The notes below the pieces were generated by a model. The model made no database searches. It worked only from the letters and a program-made list of their open reading frames with translations, and had not been told where the DNA came from. The translations under genes were made by a program, and so were the position numbers. Positions 1 to 7,893 of a stretch of 64,000 bases of DNA are shown here, piece by piece. Position 1 is the stretch's first letter; each line of letters starts with the position of its first letter. This stretch comes from an uncultured Flavobacteriales bacterium (GTDB lineage: Bacteria > Bacteroidota > Bacteroidia > CAIKAF01): positions 62,001 to 126,000 of the forward strand of contig CAIKAF010000019.1 in NCBI GenBank assembly GCA_903825395.1, in the 5' to 3' direction.

Positions 1-125
1 GCAACGATGTAATTAAGGAAATGGGCTTGGTCCCTGGAGCCAGCGACGATGAGGATTCCGATGTTGAGGATGATCCTGAGGATGAAGGCTCAAAAGATCA
101 ACCCATAAAAATCGATAAACGTTAA
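1..125 (+). CDS. C-terminal end of an OmpH/Skp-like periplasmic chaperone (partial)
   Basis: The reading frame is open from base 3 and stops with TAA at 123-125. It encodes the last 40 residues of a protein whose start lies outside the window. The tail is strongly acidic, with a run of Asp, Glu and Ser, and ends in a basic IDKR. Only one base separates its stop from the ATG of murI, so the two are cotranscribed. In many Bacteroidota an OmpH (Skp-like) outer-membrane chaperone gene directly precedes murI, which is the only basis for the name. The visible residues carry no diagnostic motif. Confidence 0.5.
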   Translation, partial: NDVIKEMGLVPGASDDEDSDVEDDPEDEGSKDQPIKIDKR

Positions 126-126
126 C

Positions 127-909
127 ATGGTAACCCGCATCGGGATGTTCGACTCAGGGGTCGGAGGTCTCACGGTTCTTAACGCATTCCGCAAAGCTTT
201 TCCTAAGGCCGACATTCATTATGTGGGAGATACCCTGCACATGCCGTATGGCGATAAAAGCCCTGAAAAAATTCAGGAATTCAGTCGGCAAATTGCTCGA
301 TATCTCTGCAGTCAAGGAGCTGAACTTATTGTTATTGCATGCAATTCAGCCTCCTCCTGGGCCTATCAAGAGGTCTGCGATGCGGCAGGCCCGATTCCCG
401 TACTCGATGTCGTGCGGCCCGTCGTACGCTTCTTGGCAAACTCGCCACAGCTTACTCAGGTTGGGCTAATAGGTACCCGCGCTACCATTCAGTCCGGCAT
501 TTATCCGACCTTGCTGAAGGCCGCCGCTCCCCAAATTCATGTTGAGGCCCTGCCAACTCCCTTGCTAGCCCCTTTGGTGGAAGAGGCCATTGAATTGCGC
601 GAACTCAATCGCTTGCTCATTGCTCATTACATTCATCAATTAAATACGGAATCCATTCAAGCCTTGGTTTTGGCCTGTACGCACTACCCGGTTCTGCAAG
701 ATATTTTTGTTGAGGTGGTCGGCCCCAATATTCAGGTTTTAAATCCAGGCGAGGTACTTGCCGAAGAATGCCGTTTAAATGGAATGAACTTCGAAGGCAC
801 CGGTAGCTTACGTTGTGAAATTACGGAATACACCCAAGCATTCGAAAAAACAGCTGAACGCCTGCTAGGCCAACCCATTCAACTAAAAACTGTTCAACTG
901 CCCGCCTAA
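127..909 (+). CDS. murI: Glutamate racemase
   Basis: Cytoplasmic, cofactor-independent enzyme that interconverts L- and D-glutamate to supply D-Glu for peptidoglycan precursors. The 260-residue length is normal. The N-terminal motif FDSGVGG (residues 8-14) carries the Asp-Ser pair of the family. The two catalytic cysteines are C72 in IACNSAS and C184 in LACTHYP. The first motif has Ser where most family members have Thr (CNTA), a mild variation. The gene follows the OmpH-like gene by one base, so it is probably the last gene of an envelope-biogenesis operon. Repeat copy A lies 54 bp downstream. Confidence 0.96.
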   Translation: MVTRIGMFDSGVGGLTVLNAFRKAFPKADIHYVGDTLHMPYGDKSPEKIQEFSRQIARYLCSQGAELIVIACNSASSWAYQEVCDAAGPIPVLDVVRPVVRFLANSPQLTQVGLIGTRATIQSGIYPTLLKAAAPQIHVEALPTPLLAPLVEEAIELRELNRLLIAHYIHQLNTESIQALVLACTHYPVLQDIFVEVVGPNIQVLNPGEVLAEECRLNGMNFEGTGSLRCEITEYTQAFEKTAERLLGQPIQLKTVQLPA

Positions 910-963
910 GCGCGTTCAGATTTCCCTTCCAATTCAAAATTGCTTTTTGAATGATTTTTGGTT

Positions 964-1104
964 GGGCGGCCGCGGGCTTTCACCGATAGTCCGCAGCGGC
1001 AAGTGGCTGGGCCAGCGGGTTTGCGTGGGCTCCCAAGGTCGCCTCCGCACCGCGCGGCCCAGGCACTTGCCGCTTTGCGGGCTATTCGGTTCAATCCCTG
1101 CCGC
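964..1104 (+). repeat. Structured intergenic element, copy A
   Basis: 141-bp member of a five-copy family in this window. It begins GGGCGGCC after a T-rich tract and ends TGCCGC. Conserved blocks in order are CGGGCTTTCACC, GTCCGC, CAGCGGG, GGCTCCCAAGGTCGCC, GCGGGCTA and GTTCAATCCC. The variable arms begin AGCGGCAAGTG and end CACTTGCCGCT, giving a roughly 19-bp stem with one mismatch. P2 is GATAG/CTATT, where copies D and E have GGTAG/CTACC. Small ORFs on both strands here are not credible genes. It sits downstream of murI in the same orientation. Confidence 0.9.
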
Positions 1105-1245
1105 AATGCCTCATGACCGAATATGGAAAGGAATTTATTCCGAGCCCCTGAATCACTCCTTTTTCCCCGTAAAACCAACATTCAAGCTGCTTTCCTCTTC
1201 AATATGAATTGCGGGTGGCACACTTTTGTTCCTTCATAATATTTG

Positions 1246-1253
1246 TACCTTCG
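1246..1253 (+). promoter_or_regulatory. Bacteroidota-type promoter (-7 box TACCTTCG)
   Basis: TACCTTCG is a one-base variant of TAnnTTTG. A TTTG at 1225-1228 lies 17 bp upstream and may serve as the -33 element. The predicted leader before the ATG at 1304 is about 45 nt. Confidence 0.6.
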
Positions 1254-1303
1254 AACATTGGTTCTGCTAACCAGAGTTTTACTAATCCATTAAATTTAAA
1301 ACC

Positions 1304-2284
1304 ATGAGCAGAGGAAAAATATTTGTTACCGGCGCAGCCGGATTCATCGGAAGTCGGGTAGTTAAATTTGCCCTTGATGCCGGCTACGAGGTGCGTTGCT
1401 TGGTGCGGAATTCCACCAATCTGCGCCGGCTCGAAGGCCTAAATTATGAACCTTTCATCGGCGATATTACCAGTTCTGATTCCATGCAGGAAGGAATTAA
1501 AGGATGCACGGCGGTAATTCACCTGGCTTCACTCTCAAATTGGAAAGACATTCATAGCCCTAAAATGCCCTTGGTGGTAATTGAAGGCAGCCGCAATGTG
1601 CTAAATGCTGCCCGAGACAATGGGAATCTCCCCATGGTGTATGTTTCCTCCTCAACTGCAGTGGATGGAACGGAAGAAAAGGTAATCCTGAACGAAGACA
1701 GCCCTCTGACCTTAAGCAAGTCTAATTTTGTGTATCCACATGCCAAAAAGCAGGTGGAAGGAATGTGCAAAGAATATGCCGCTGCAGGACTTCCGGTATG
1801 CATCGTCAATCCAACCGAAGTGTATGGCCCTCAAGATTGGGAAAAAATCACCTGTGGGAATTTAATTGATTTTGCCACCACCAAAACCATTCAGTTGGCG
1901 GAAGGCGGTACATCCATCGTTCATGTTGATGATGTGGCCCAAGGTATCCTAGCCGCTTTGGAAAAAGGAAAGCCCGGAGAACGTTACATCTTGGGCGGAG
2001 AAAATATGGAATTTAAAGATTTGGCCGCTCTGTCTATGGAAATCTTAGGCAAGCCTGCTAAAATTTCTATGATATCCAGAAAAATGCTCTTGACCTTGGC
2101 TTGGATATCTAAAACGTTTAAAATAAACATGGGCTTTGAACCGGCCGTAATCCCCTATGCGGTAAAGTACTGGTTTGTGGATAATTCTAAAGCGAAAAAG
2201 GACTTGGGTATTGAATTCCGCTCCCCCCGCGAAATCCTAGAACCCACCCTGAATTGGGTGAAGGAAGTGGGCTGGTTAAAGTAA
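1304..2284 (+). CDS. NAD(P)-dependent epimerase/dehydratase-family (extended SDR) protein
   Basis: 326-residue cytoplasmic oxidoreductase with a Rossmann fold. The nucleotide-binding motif TGAAGFIG is at residues 9-16. The catalytic pair is Y144 and K148 in YPHAK, preceded by the SSS motif near residue 116. The overall pattern, including VIHLAS and the NPTEVYGP segment, resembles the dihydroflavonol-4-reductase or hopanoid-associated epimerase branch. The substrate cannot be told from sequence; sugar-nucleotide, isoprenoid or flavonol-like compounds are all possible. It has its own promoter and is separated from murI by repeat copy A. Confidence 0.85.
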   Translation: MSRGKIFVTGAAGFIGSRVVKFALDAGYEVRCLVRNSTNLRRLEGLNYEPFIGDITSSDSMQEGIKGCTAVIHLASLSNWKDIHSPKMPLVVIEGSRNVLNAARDNGNLPMVYVSSSTAVDGTEEKVILNEDSPLTLSKSNFVYPHAKKQVEGMCKEYAAAGLPVCIVNPTEVYGPQDWEKITCGNLIDFATTKTIQLAEGGTSIVHVDDVAQGILAALEKGKPGERYILGGENMEFKDLAALSMEILGKPAKISMISRKMLLTLAWISKTFKINMGFEPAVIPYAVKYWFVDNSKAKKDLGIEFRSPREILEPTLNWVKEVGWLK

Positions 2285-2375
2285 GGTGTTTAAGTTCCAA
2301 TCTGTGGCTTGCATCCAATGATGTGGAGTTCTAACAAGTAATTAGTGTAGTGCTGCATACAACGTGGCGTAGTGT

Positions 2376-3155
2376 ATGAAAGGAAGAGTGTTAATAACAG
2401 GTGCTACCTCAGGAATTGGAGCAGCAACCGCACGTCGGCTCGCCCAAGAGGGCTATGATTTAATCTTGACAGGAAGAAGAGCAGATCGGCTAGCCGATTT
2501 AACCACCGAATTGCGCTCCAATTACAAACAGATTTCTATAGATTATGCCCCCTTGGATGTGCGTGATGAAGCACAGGTGAAATCCGTTTACGAAAATTTG
2601 GAACGGAACCATAAAATGCCTGATATTTTAATCAATAATGCAGGCTTGGCAGCCGGATTGGCTACTGTCGATGAGGCGTTGACAGAAGATTGGAATCGGA
2701 TGATTGATACCAATGTAAAAGGCGCCTTATACATGTGTAAATTTCTTATTCCGTACCTGAAAAGGCAGAACAGGGGGCATATTGTTCAAATGTCTTCGGT
2801 GGTAAGCCGCGAGGTGTATGCAGGAGGCAGTGTATATTCAGCCACCAAGCATGCCCTGGACGCAATTCACCGTTCGTTGCGGTTGGAATTGTTGCCCTGG
2901 AATATTCGATTAACATCCATAAATCCCGGTTTGGTTGAAACGGAATTTAGTTTGGTTCGTTTCCATGGAGATGCTCAGCGGGCACAATCGGTATATTCTG
3001 ACATTAAACCCTTACAGGCTGAAGATGTTGCCGATGCCGTTGCCTACTGTTTGGGCCTGCCTGCCCATGTAAATATTCCAGAACTTCATATCACCGCCGC
3101 CTGCCAAGCATCGGCCACACGAGTTCGTAAAGAGGACGGAAGTCTACGAGGATAA
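2376..3155 (+). CDS. Classical short-chain dehydrogenase (YdfG-like)
   Basis: 259-residue NAD(P)-dependent oxidoreductase. The cofactor motif TGATSGIG is at residues 8-15, NNAG at 87-90, the structural Asn is N113, and the active site is S140/S141 with Y154 and K158 in YSATK. The C-terminal part, with NPGLVETEFS and the region around INIPELHI-like residues, resembles YdfG, the NADP-dependent 3-hydroxy acid (L-allo-threonine, L-serine) dehydrogenase. That substrate assignment is an inference from similarity. It stops 8 bp before the convergent stop of the phosphatase gene. Confidence 0.82.
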   Translation: MKGRVLITGATSGIGAATARRLAQEGYDLILTGRRADRLADLTTELRSNYKQISIDYAPLDVRDEAQVKSVYENLERNHKMPDILINNAGLAAGLATVDEALTEDWNRMIDTNVKGALYMCKFLIPYLKRQNRGHIVQMSSVVSREVYAGGSVYSATKHALDAIHRSLRLELLPWNIRLTSINPGLVETEFSLVRFHGDAQRAQSVYSDIKPLQAEDVADAVAYCLGLPAHVNIPELHITAACQASATRVRKEDGSLRG

Positions 3156-3162
3156 AGGTGAT

Positions 3163-4767
3163 TTATCTTCCTTTAAAAATGGGTAAAATGCTCCCGACCG
3201 AGCCGTTCGGAGCAGGAATCCCTAACAATTGAGAAAGGGTAGGGGCAATGTCTTCTATTCCCACCTCCTGAACAAATATGTGGGGTTTAAACATACCGCC
3301 ATAAATAAGTAGGGGAACATGGGAGTCATACACAAACGGTGAACCATGGGTTGTCCCTTTTCCCAGCCGAAGACCTTCCATATATCCTGGTTTTGGAATG
3401 CCAATTAAATCGCCAGAACGCGAATGATGCACTCCTTTTGCAACCATTCCGGGCCCATGATTTAAACTGAGCATAGAATACAACTGATCAAATTCATATA
3501 CATCCAAAATACCAGGAAGAGCCCGCATGACACTCCTAAGTTTAACTTTAAGCTCTGCCGGGCAGTCCTCTTTCAAGTACACATTTAAGTTCAGAACATC
3601 TTCAATAAATGGCGCTGCCTCTGGCACGCTTTGAATGAGCTTTTCTTTTATGCCTCCTTCTATGACTCCGCCAGGAATGCGGTTTGCATTAGCCCGAAGT
3701 GGATTCTCCGCCGCTCCATGGTCAGCAGTAAGCACCACAACCCAATGTTCAGCGCCAATATATTGGTCTAAATAACCGAATAGCTTTGCCAACTCCTGAT
3801 CCAACTTTATATAGGTATCGGCTATTTCTAATGAACGGATTCCAAATTGATGACCTAAAATATCGGGTTGGGAAAAGCTAATATTTAAAAGGTCGGGAGT
3901 GTCGTCCAGCCCTAAGTGTTCTTGCCGAAGCATCTCAAGTGCAAATTCCACGGTCAAAGTGTTCCCGGCAGGCAGGTATTTTAATCGCTGGTAGCCCAAC
4001 TCCGAACTTGATTTTGAATTGTTGTGCGGAAAAATAGGATCAACCTCAGCAGGCAATGGAAGCTCCTCCTCCTGCCTGTCGAGATGCTTTAAGCCTTGAA
4101 GCTTTTTATCCAGTTCCCATGCCTGATTTAGCCCAACCTCTTTTTGCTTGCTTTGATTAAATGCATGGACCCACTGAGGCAATGCATCTACATAAAAGGA
4201 GGAACTAATAAAATGGCCATTGGCCGGATCTAACCAATATACGCCATCACTATGATGCCCTGACAAAAGGATTGCCGACCGGTCTTTTATAGCAACGGCT
4301 GTGTTTTTTGCATTGGGATAGGCCATTTTTAGTTCGTCTCCCAAGGTGCTGGTCCAAAGGTTCTTCGGACTCATTAATCCCGCTGTTGTGGTACTGCCTA
4401 TGGTACGAACAGACTGGTCTTCTACGCAATACACAGATTTTCCTAACCCCCGTTCATGCCAATCGTTGGCTACGATTCCATTGTACATAGGAAAAGTTCC
4501 GGTTGAAATGCAAGCATGGCCGGGCCCCGTATAGGTAGGTACATAATGGTACTTGGCATTTGAAAACCGAATCCCCTGACGCTTCAACCGCTGAAAGCCC
4601 CCCTCTCCAAAATAGGCATCAAAACGTTCCAAATAATCATTGCGCATTTGGTCAACTGAAATTACAACTACCAACCGCGGAGGAACCGGGCTGCCGGTGT
4701 AATTCTGCGCAAAGAGCTGAGCTGAAATGCAAATCAGGAAAGAAGCGAAGGCAATAATTCGATTCAT
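3163..4767 (-). CDS. PafA-type alkaline phosphatase family protein
   Basis: Secreted or periplasmic phosphomonoesterase of the alkaline phosphatase superfamily, close in pattern to PafA of flavobacteria. I chose the ATG at 4767 because it gives a clean signal peptide (MNRIIAFASF through LFAQ) and starts 2 bp after the upstream stop; the longer frame from 4821 overlaps that gene. Residues include metal ligand D39 in SVDQM, the likely Thr nucleophile T80 in TYTGPGHA, the KDRSA segment that contacts phosphate in PafA, and the later TADHGA metal-binding motif. About 534 residues. It likely releases phosphate from organic phosphate outside the cytoplasm. Confidence 0.88.
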   Translation of the reverse strand: MNRIIAFASFLICISAQLFAQNYTGSPVPPRLVVVISVDQMRNDYLERFDAYFGEGGFQRLKRQGIRFSNAKYHYVPTYTGPGHACISTGTFPMYNGIVANDWHERGLGKSVYCVEDQSVRTIGSTTTAGLMSPKNLWTSTLGDELKMAYPNAKNTAVAIKDRSAILLSGHHSDGVYWLDPANGHFISSSFYVDALPQWVHAFNQSKQKEVGLNQAWELDKKLQGLKHLDRQEEELPLPAEVDPIFPHNNSKSSSELGYQRLKYLPAGNTLTVEFALEMLRQEHLGLDDTPDLLNISFSQPDILGHQFGIRSLEIADTYIKLDQELAKLFGYLDQYIGAEHWVVVLTADHGAAENPLRANANRIPGGVIEGGIKEKLIQSVPEAAPFIEDVLNLNVYLKEDCPAELKVKLRSVMRALPGILDVYEFDQLYSMLSLNHGPGMVAKGVHHSRSGDLIGIPKPGYMEGLRLGKGTTHGSPFVYDSHVPLLIYGGMFKPHIFVQEVGIEDIAPTLSQLLGIPAPNGSVGSILPIFKGR

Positions 4768-4769
4768 AA

Positions 4770-5228
4770 TTAGGCTTTTACAACGATAGAGGCAATGATT
4801 AAACCACTGCGCAAGGTCCACAATCCCGCGCGAATGAAGGAGCTAACCTGAAGGGCTTTGAAGGTTGCCGGTTCGGGCTGCTTCCAATAAACCGCCCGTT
4901 GCTTTCGCAACAACATCAATGAAAAACCCCAAATGCCAAGCAACAGAAAAAAGGAAAGCCCATACAACTGTATAAATCTGGCCGCATCGGGACTTGCAGA
5001 CATAGACCGAACGGAGAAAATTAAGGTGGCAAATGAGGTGAAAAGTTCCAATGATACCAGCGGCAAATGCACTAATGTAGAGCGCTGTTGCAGCATTTTA
5101 GCCGCATCCTCCCTATGCTCTTTTGCTATCCACTGAAATGCCTGTAAACCCACTACAGAACTATGCCAGGCCATCCCTGTTAAAAGAAGGCTACACAGCA
5201 ATGAAATAATAAATGCCGGCGATACCAT
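4770..5228 (-). CDS. Small integral membrane protein, unknown function
   Basis: 152 residues with four predicted membrane segments at roughly 5-28, 55-75, 85-107 and 127-149. Charged stretches (KEHREDAAKM, RKQRAVYWKQ) lie between them. I do not recognise a named family. It sits between pdxH (3 bp upstream) and the PafA-like gene (2 bp downstream), so the three form one tight minus-strand operon with the pdxH promoter. Confidence 0.75.
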   Translation of the reverse strand: MVSPAFIISLLCSLLLTGMAWHSSVVGLQAFQWIAKEHREDAAKMLQQRSTLVHLPLVSLELFTSFATLIFSVRSMSASPDAARFIQLYGLSFFLLLGIWGFSLMLLRKQRAVYWKQPEPATFKALQVSSFIRAGLWTLRSGLIIASIVVKA

Positions 5229-5231
5229 GGC

Positions 5232-5876
5232 TTATGGAGCTAGGCGTTCTTTTTCCCAAGTGTTCCCTTCCTTCACAAATCGAATGCGGTCATGGAGCCG
5301 CCCCGGCCGACCTTGCCAAAATTCCATGCACACCGGTTCCAATCGGTACCCTCCCCAAAAGGGTGGGGTAGGAATCACATCTGTATTGGCAAACTTTTCT
5401 TCTGTTGCTTTTAATAATGCCTCCAAATGTGCCCGGTCTGGAATGGAAGAACTTTGAGGAGAGGCCCATGCCGTTAGTTGATTTAGCCTCGGCCGACTCT
5501 GAAAATACGCATCCGACTCAACTTTAGATAGTTTATGCACACGGCCCTGAACCCGAATTTGCCGCTCCATCTCTACCCAAAAGAAATTTAAGGCAGCCTT
5601 ATCATTTTGGTCCAACTGCTTTGCTTTTTCAGAGGTGTAATTGGTGTAAAATACCAAACCCAAATTAGAAAGGTCTCTCAACAATACGATTCTGCTGCTG
5701 GGAAACCCAGAAGCATCTACTGTGCTAAGGGTCATGGCGTTTGGTTCCGATTGACCAGCATTCGCGGCTTCTCCCAGCCATTTTTCCAATAAAAAAATAG
5801 GGTTAGATCCACAATCCGTTTCGGATAATGACATCAAATTATAATCTTTACGGAGTTTTGAGAGAAATTCTTTCAT
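5232..5876 (-). CDS. pdxH: Pyridoxamine 5'-phosphate oxidase
   Basis: FMN-dependent cytoplasmic oxidase that makes pyridoxal 5'-phosphate from pyridoxine or pyridoxamine phosphate, the last step of vitamin B6 synthesis and salvage. The 214-residue length is typical. Recognisable segments are the FMN-binding SSRIVLLRDLS and FYTNYTSEKAKQL, the RQIRVQGRV strand, FQSRPR, and the C-terminal signature GRPGRLHDRIRF ending in RLAP. It is the first gene of a three-gene minus-strand operon. Confidence 0.96.
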   Translation of the reverse strand: MKEFLSKLRKDYNLMSLSETDCGSNPIFLLEKWLGEAANAGQSEPNAMTLSTVDASGFPSSRIVLLRDLSNLGLVFYTNYTSEKAKQLDQNDKAALNFFWVEMERQIRVQGRVHKLSKVESDAYFQSRPRLNQLTAWASPQSSSIPDRAHLEALLKATEEKFANTDVIPTPPFWGGYRLEPVCMEFWQGRPGRLHDRIRFVKEGNTWEKERLAP

Positions 5877-5896
5877 ACCTTAACACATCTAGAAAT

Positions 5897-5904
5897 CAAA
5901 GGTA
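5897..5904 (-). promoter_or_regulatory. pdxH promoter (-7 box TACCTTTG)
   Basis: Exact TAnnTTTG match on the minus strand, 20 bp upstream of the pdxH ATG. It lies in the 33-bp gap between the divergent pdxH and GT39 genes. Confidence 0.75.
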
Positions 5905-5909
5905 CCTAA

Positions 5910-7886
5910 ATGGAATCAATCAGCACGGGCAAAAGCGAAAGAAAACTAGACCGAGTTAAATGGCTAGCCTTTATCATTATTGGAGTTTCATCCCTAATAA
6001 GATTGTTTTATGCTTCATCCATTTCATTTAGCCCGGATGAGGTCTATTCCATTTTTCAATTTTCCGATTTTGGATTTTCAGGCCTTCTCGATCACCTTAA
6101 TGAGCGCGGCGAAAACCACCCTGTGGTAGCCCAGGTTCTTTTCGGATTTTGGTATCAAATCATGCCGGCTCATGAATTTTTTGTTCGCCTTCCCTACATT
6201 TTGATTGGTTCTATGGGAATGTGGTGGGCCTACTTGCTGTTTTCAGGTTGGTTTGGAAGAAAGGTGGCAATCATGGTTATTATTCTAATGGGCTTCGCTG
6301 CTTTGAATATGGTGTTTAGCATTTATGCCAGACCATTTGTCTTGGGTATGGCACTGATTCTATTTGCAGCTTGGCGCTGGGATCGGGTGATTAACCGTAC
6401 CGGCCAAATTCCACTAAAAAAGGGATTGTTTCTGGGTGCTGCCTGGCTCTTAGCCGCCCACTCTCACTATGGCGCTCTCATGCTGGTGGGTATTATGGTG
6501 CTGGCTTCCCTATTGTTCATCACGCCCAAAAATATGCACGCCCTGGGCGCTGCAGCACTCATTTTACTTGTTGGATTGGCTCCCTTCTATTCCATTGGCA
6601 GGCTACATTTCACCATGGCTAACATAGGTCCTCATGGGCTTCCAGTTCCAGACCCTCAATTCGGTTGGATTTTAGATTGGTTGCTGTATCTAGTTAACCA
6701 CTCTTGGTTTGTCTTTTTGACTCTGCTGGGAATAATGGTTTACGCCCGTCCAAAGGCGCATGAAAAAAAGCAGAATTGGAGAGCCTCCAGATACCACATG
6801 GTGCTCGGAAAACAACAATTAATTTGGCTATCAGCTGCCCTAGGTTTCATTCCTTTTATCGGTTTAATGTTCTATTCCTTCGTTCAAAAGCCCGTTTTCC
6901 ACGTTTCGCTTATCCTGCCCACCTTTCCTTTTATGGCTGCATTTATTTTTCAATGGGCCTACCCCTTTTTCCGCAAAATGCCAACCTACCTCTTGGGCGC
7001 TTATGCTGTGGTTATACTTTTTACCTCTATGACAGAAAAGGAGGCCTTTAATATTATGCCATTTACGCATTTTAAATCAGCCATTTCAGATATTGAAGAA
7101 CGACTGGAAACAAATCCAAAAACAGCAGTTCTTTTTGTTTCTCCAACTCCTGAGGTACTTCGCTATTTTATTCAAGAGGAAAGCCCCCTGCGAAAAGTAG
7201 GAAGGATCTTTCACCCCGATAGCCTTGACTTAAATCTGATGGATTGGATGAAAAAAACAGAAAGCGACGGAAATGAAAATTTAATTTATGCCTGGTTTGA
7301 CGAAGAACCCGCCGTTGAAGTCCCTACCCAAATCCGAGCCTTTTATCCCAACTATGAAACCCGAAAACGCGGTAGCCAACAGGCTCAACATTATTTTTCC
7401 AAACGCAGGGTGAATTCCTCAATTTTAAGGGATCAGGATACCCTGCTTTCGTATCAAAAATTTTATCTCACCGCTTCCCTTGACTCAATGTTAAGTCAAC
7501 CCGCCATTTTTATGGATGCCGGTCCACTCCGCGATGATATGAATCCTTGGACGGAAATTGTGGGAAAAGTTGTAATTCAAAATTTAGATAGCCAATTGGT
7601 CAATTTTCAAGTGCACGTTGAAATTTTATCCGATTATGGAGCAAATTGGGAGAATATTTTAACGGCCGAAATTCCTCCAAACACAACGCGCGCCTTCTAT
7701 GTTGGAAGGAAATTAAGGGAGGAGATATCCTATAAAAAGGAACCTATTTTCAGAGTTAAAACAGACCCTATTGCCAGCAAAGGCCAGCCCGGAAAAATTA
7801 GAGTGCTTGAAAATTACATCTGCGTTTTGGTAGGAGATGAAAAGAATTTCCCCAAAATGATGTACCCCGGTCATCAAAAACGATAA
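5910..7886 (+). CDS. GT39-like membrane glycosyltransferase
   Basis: 658-residue inner-membrane protein of the GT-C (ArnT/PMT) type. The N-terminal two thirds (residues 17-390) hold about ten hydrophobic segments. An acidic pair D43-E44 in the first periplasmic loop (SPDEVYS) is where GT-C enzymes place the catalytic Asp-Glu. The last 260 residues are soluble. Such enzymes transfer sugars from polyprenyl-phosphate donors to protein, lipid A or glycan at the periplasmic face; donor and acceptor are unknown here. A second protein of this type is encoded at 30958-32772. It is followed 7 bp later by porZ. Confidence 0.8.
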   Translation: MESISTGKSERKLDRVKWLAFIIIGVSSLIRLFYASSISFSPDEVYSIFQFSDFGFSGLLDHLNERGENHPVVAQVLFGFWYQIMPAHEFFVRLPYILIGSMGMWWAYLLFSGWFGRKVAIMVIILMGFAALNMVFSIYARPFVLGMALILFAAWRWDRVINRTGQIPLKKGLFLGAAWLLAAHSHYGALMLVGIMVLASLLFITPKNMHALGAAALILLVGLAPFYSIGRLHFTMANIGPHGLPVPDPQFGWILDWLLYLVNHSWFVFLTLLGIMVYARPKAHEKKQNWRASRYHMVLGKQQLIWLSAALGFIPFIGLMFYSFVQKPVFHVSLILPTFPFMAAFIFQWAYPFFRKMPTYLLGAYAVVILFTSMTEKEAFNIMPFTHFKSAISDIEERLETNPKTAVLFVSPTPEVLRYFIQEESPLRKVGRIFHPDSLDLNLMDWMKKTESDGNENLIYAWFDEEPAVEVPTQIRAFYPNYETRKRGSQQAQHYFSKRRVNSSILRDQDTLLSYQKFYLTASLDSMLSQPAIFMDAGPLRDDMNPWTEIVGKVVIQNLDSQLVNFQVHVEILSDYGANWENILTAEIPPNTTRAFYVGRKLREEISYKKEPIFRVKTDPIASKGQPGKIRVLENYICVLVGDEKNFPKMMYPGHQKR

Positions 7887-7893
7887 TCGAACC

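Noticed and set aside
906-1207. Overlapping 86- and 91-codon frames on both strands after murI
   Set aside because: They are translations of repeat copy A; the other copies do not keep the frames.
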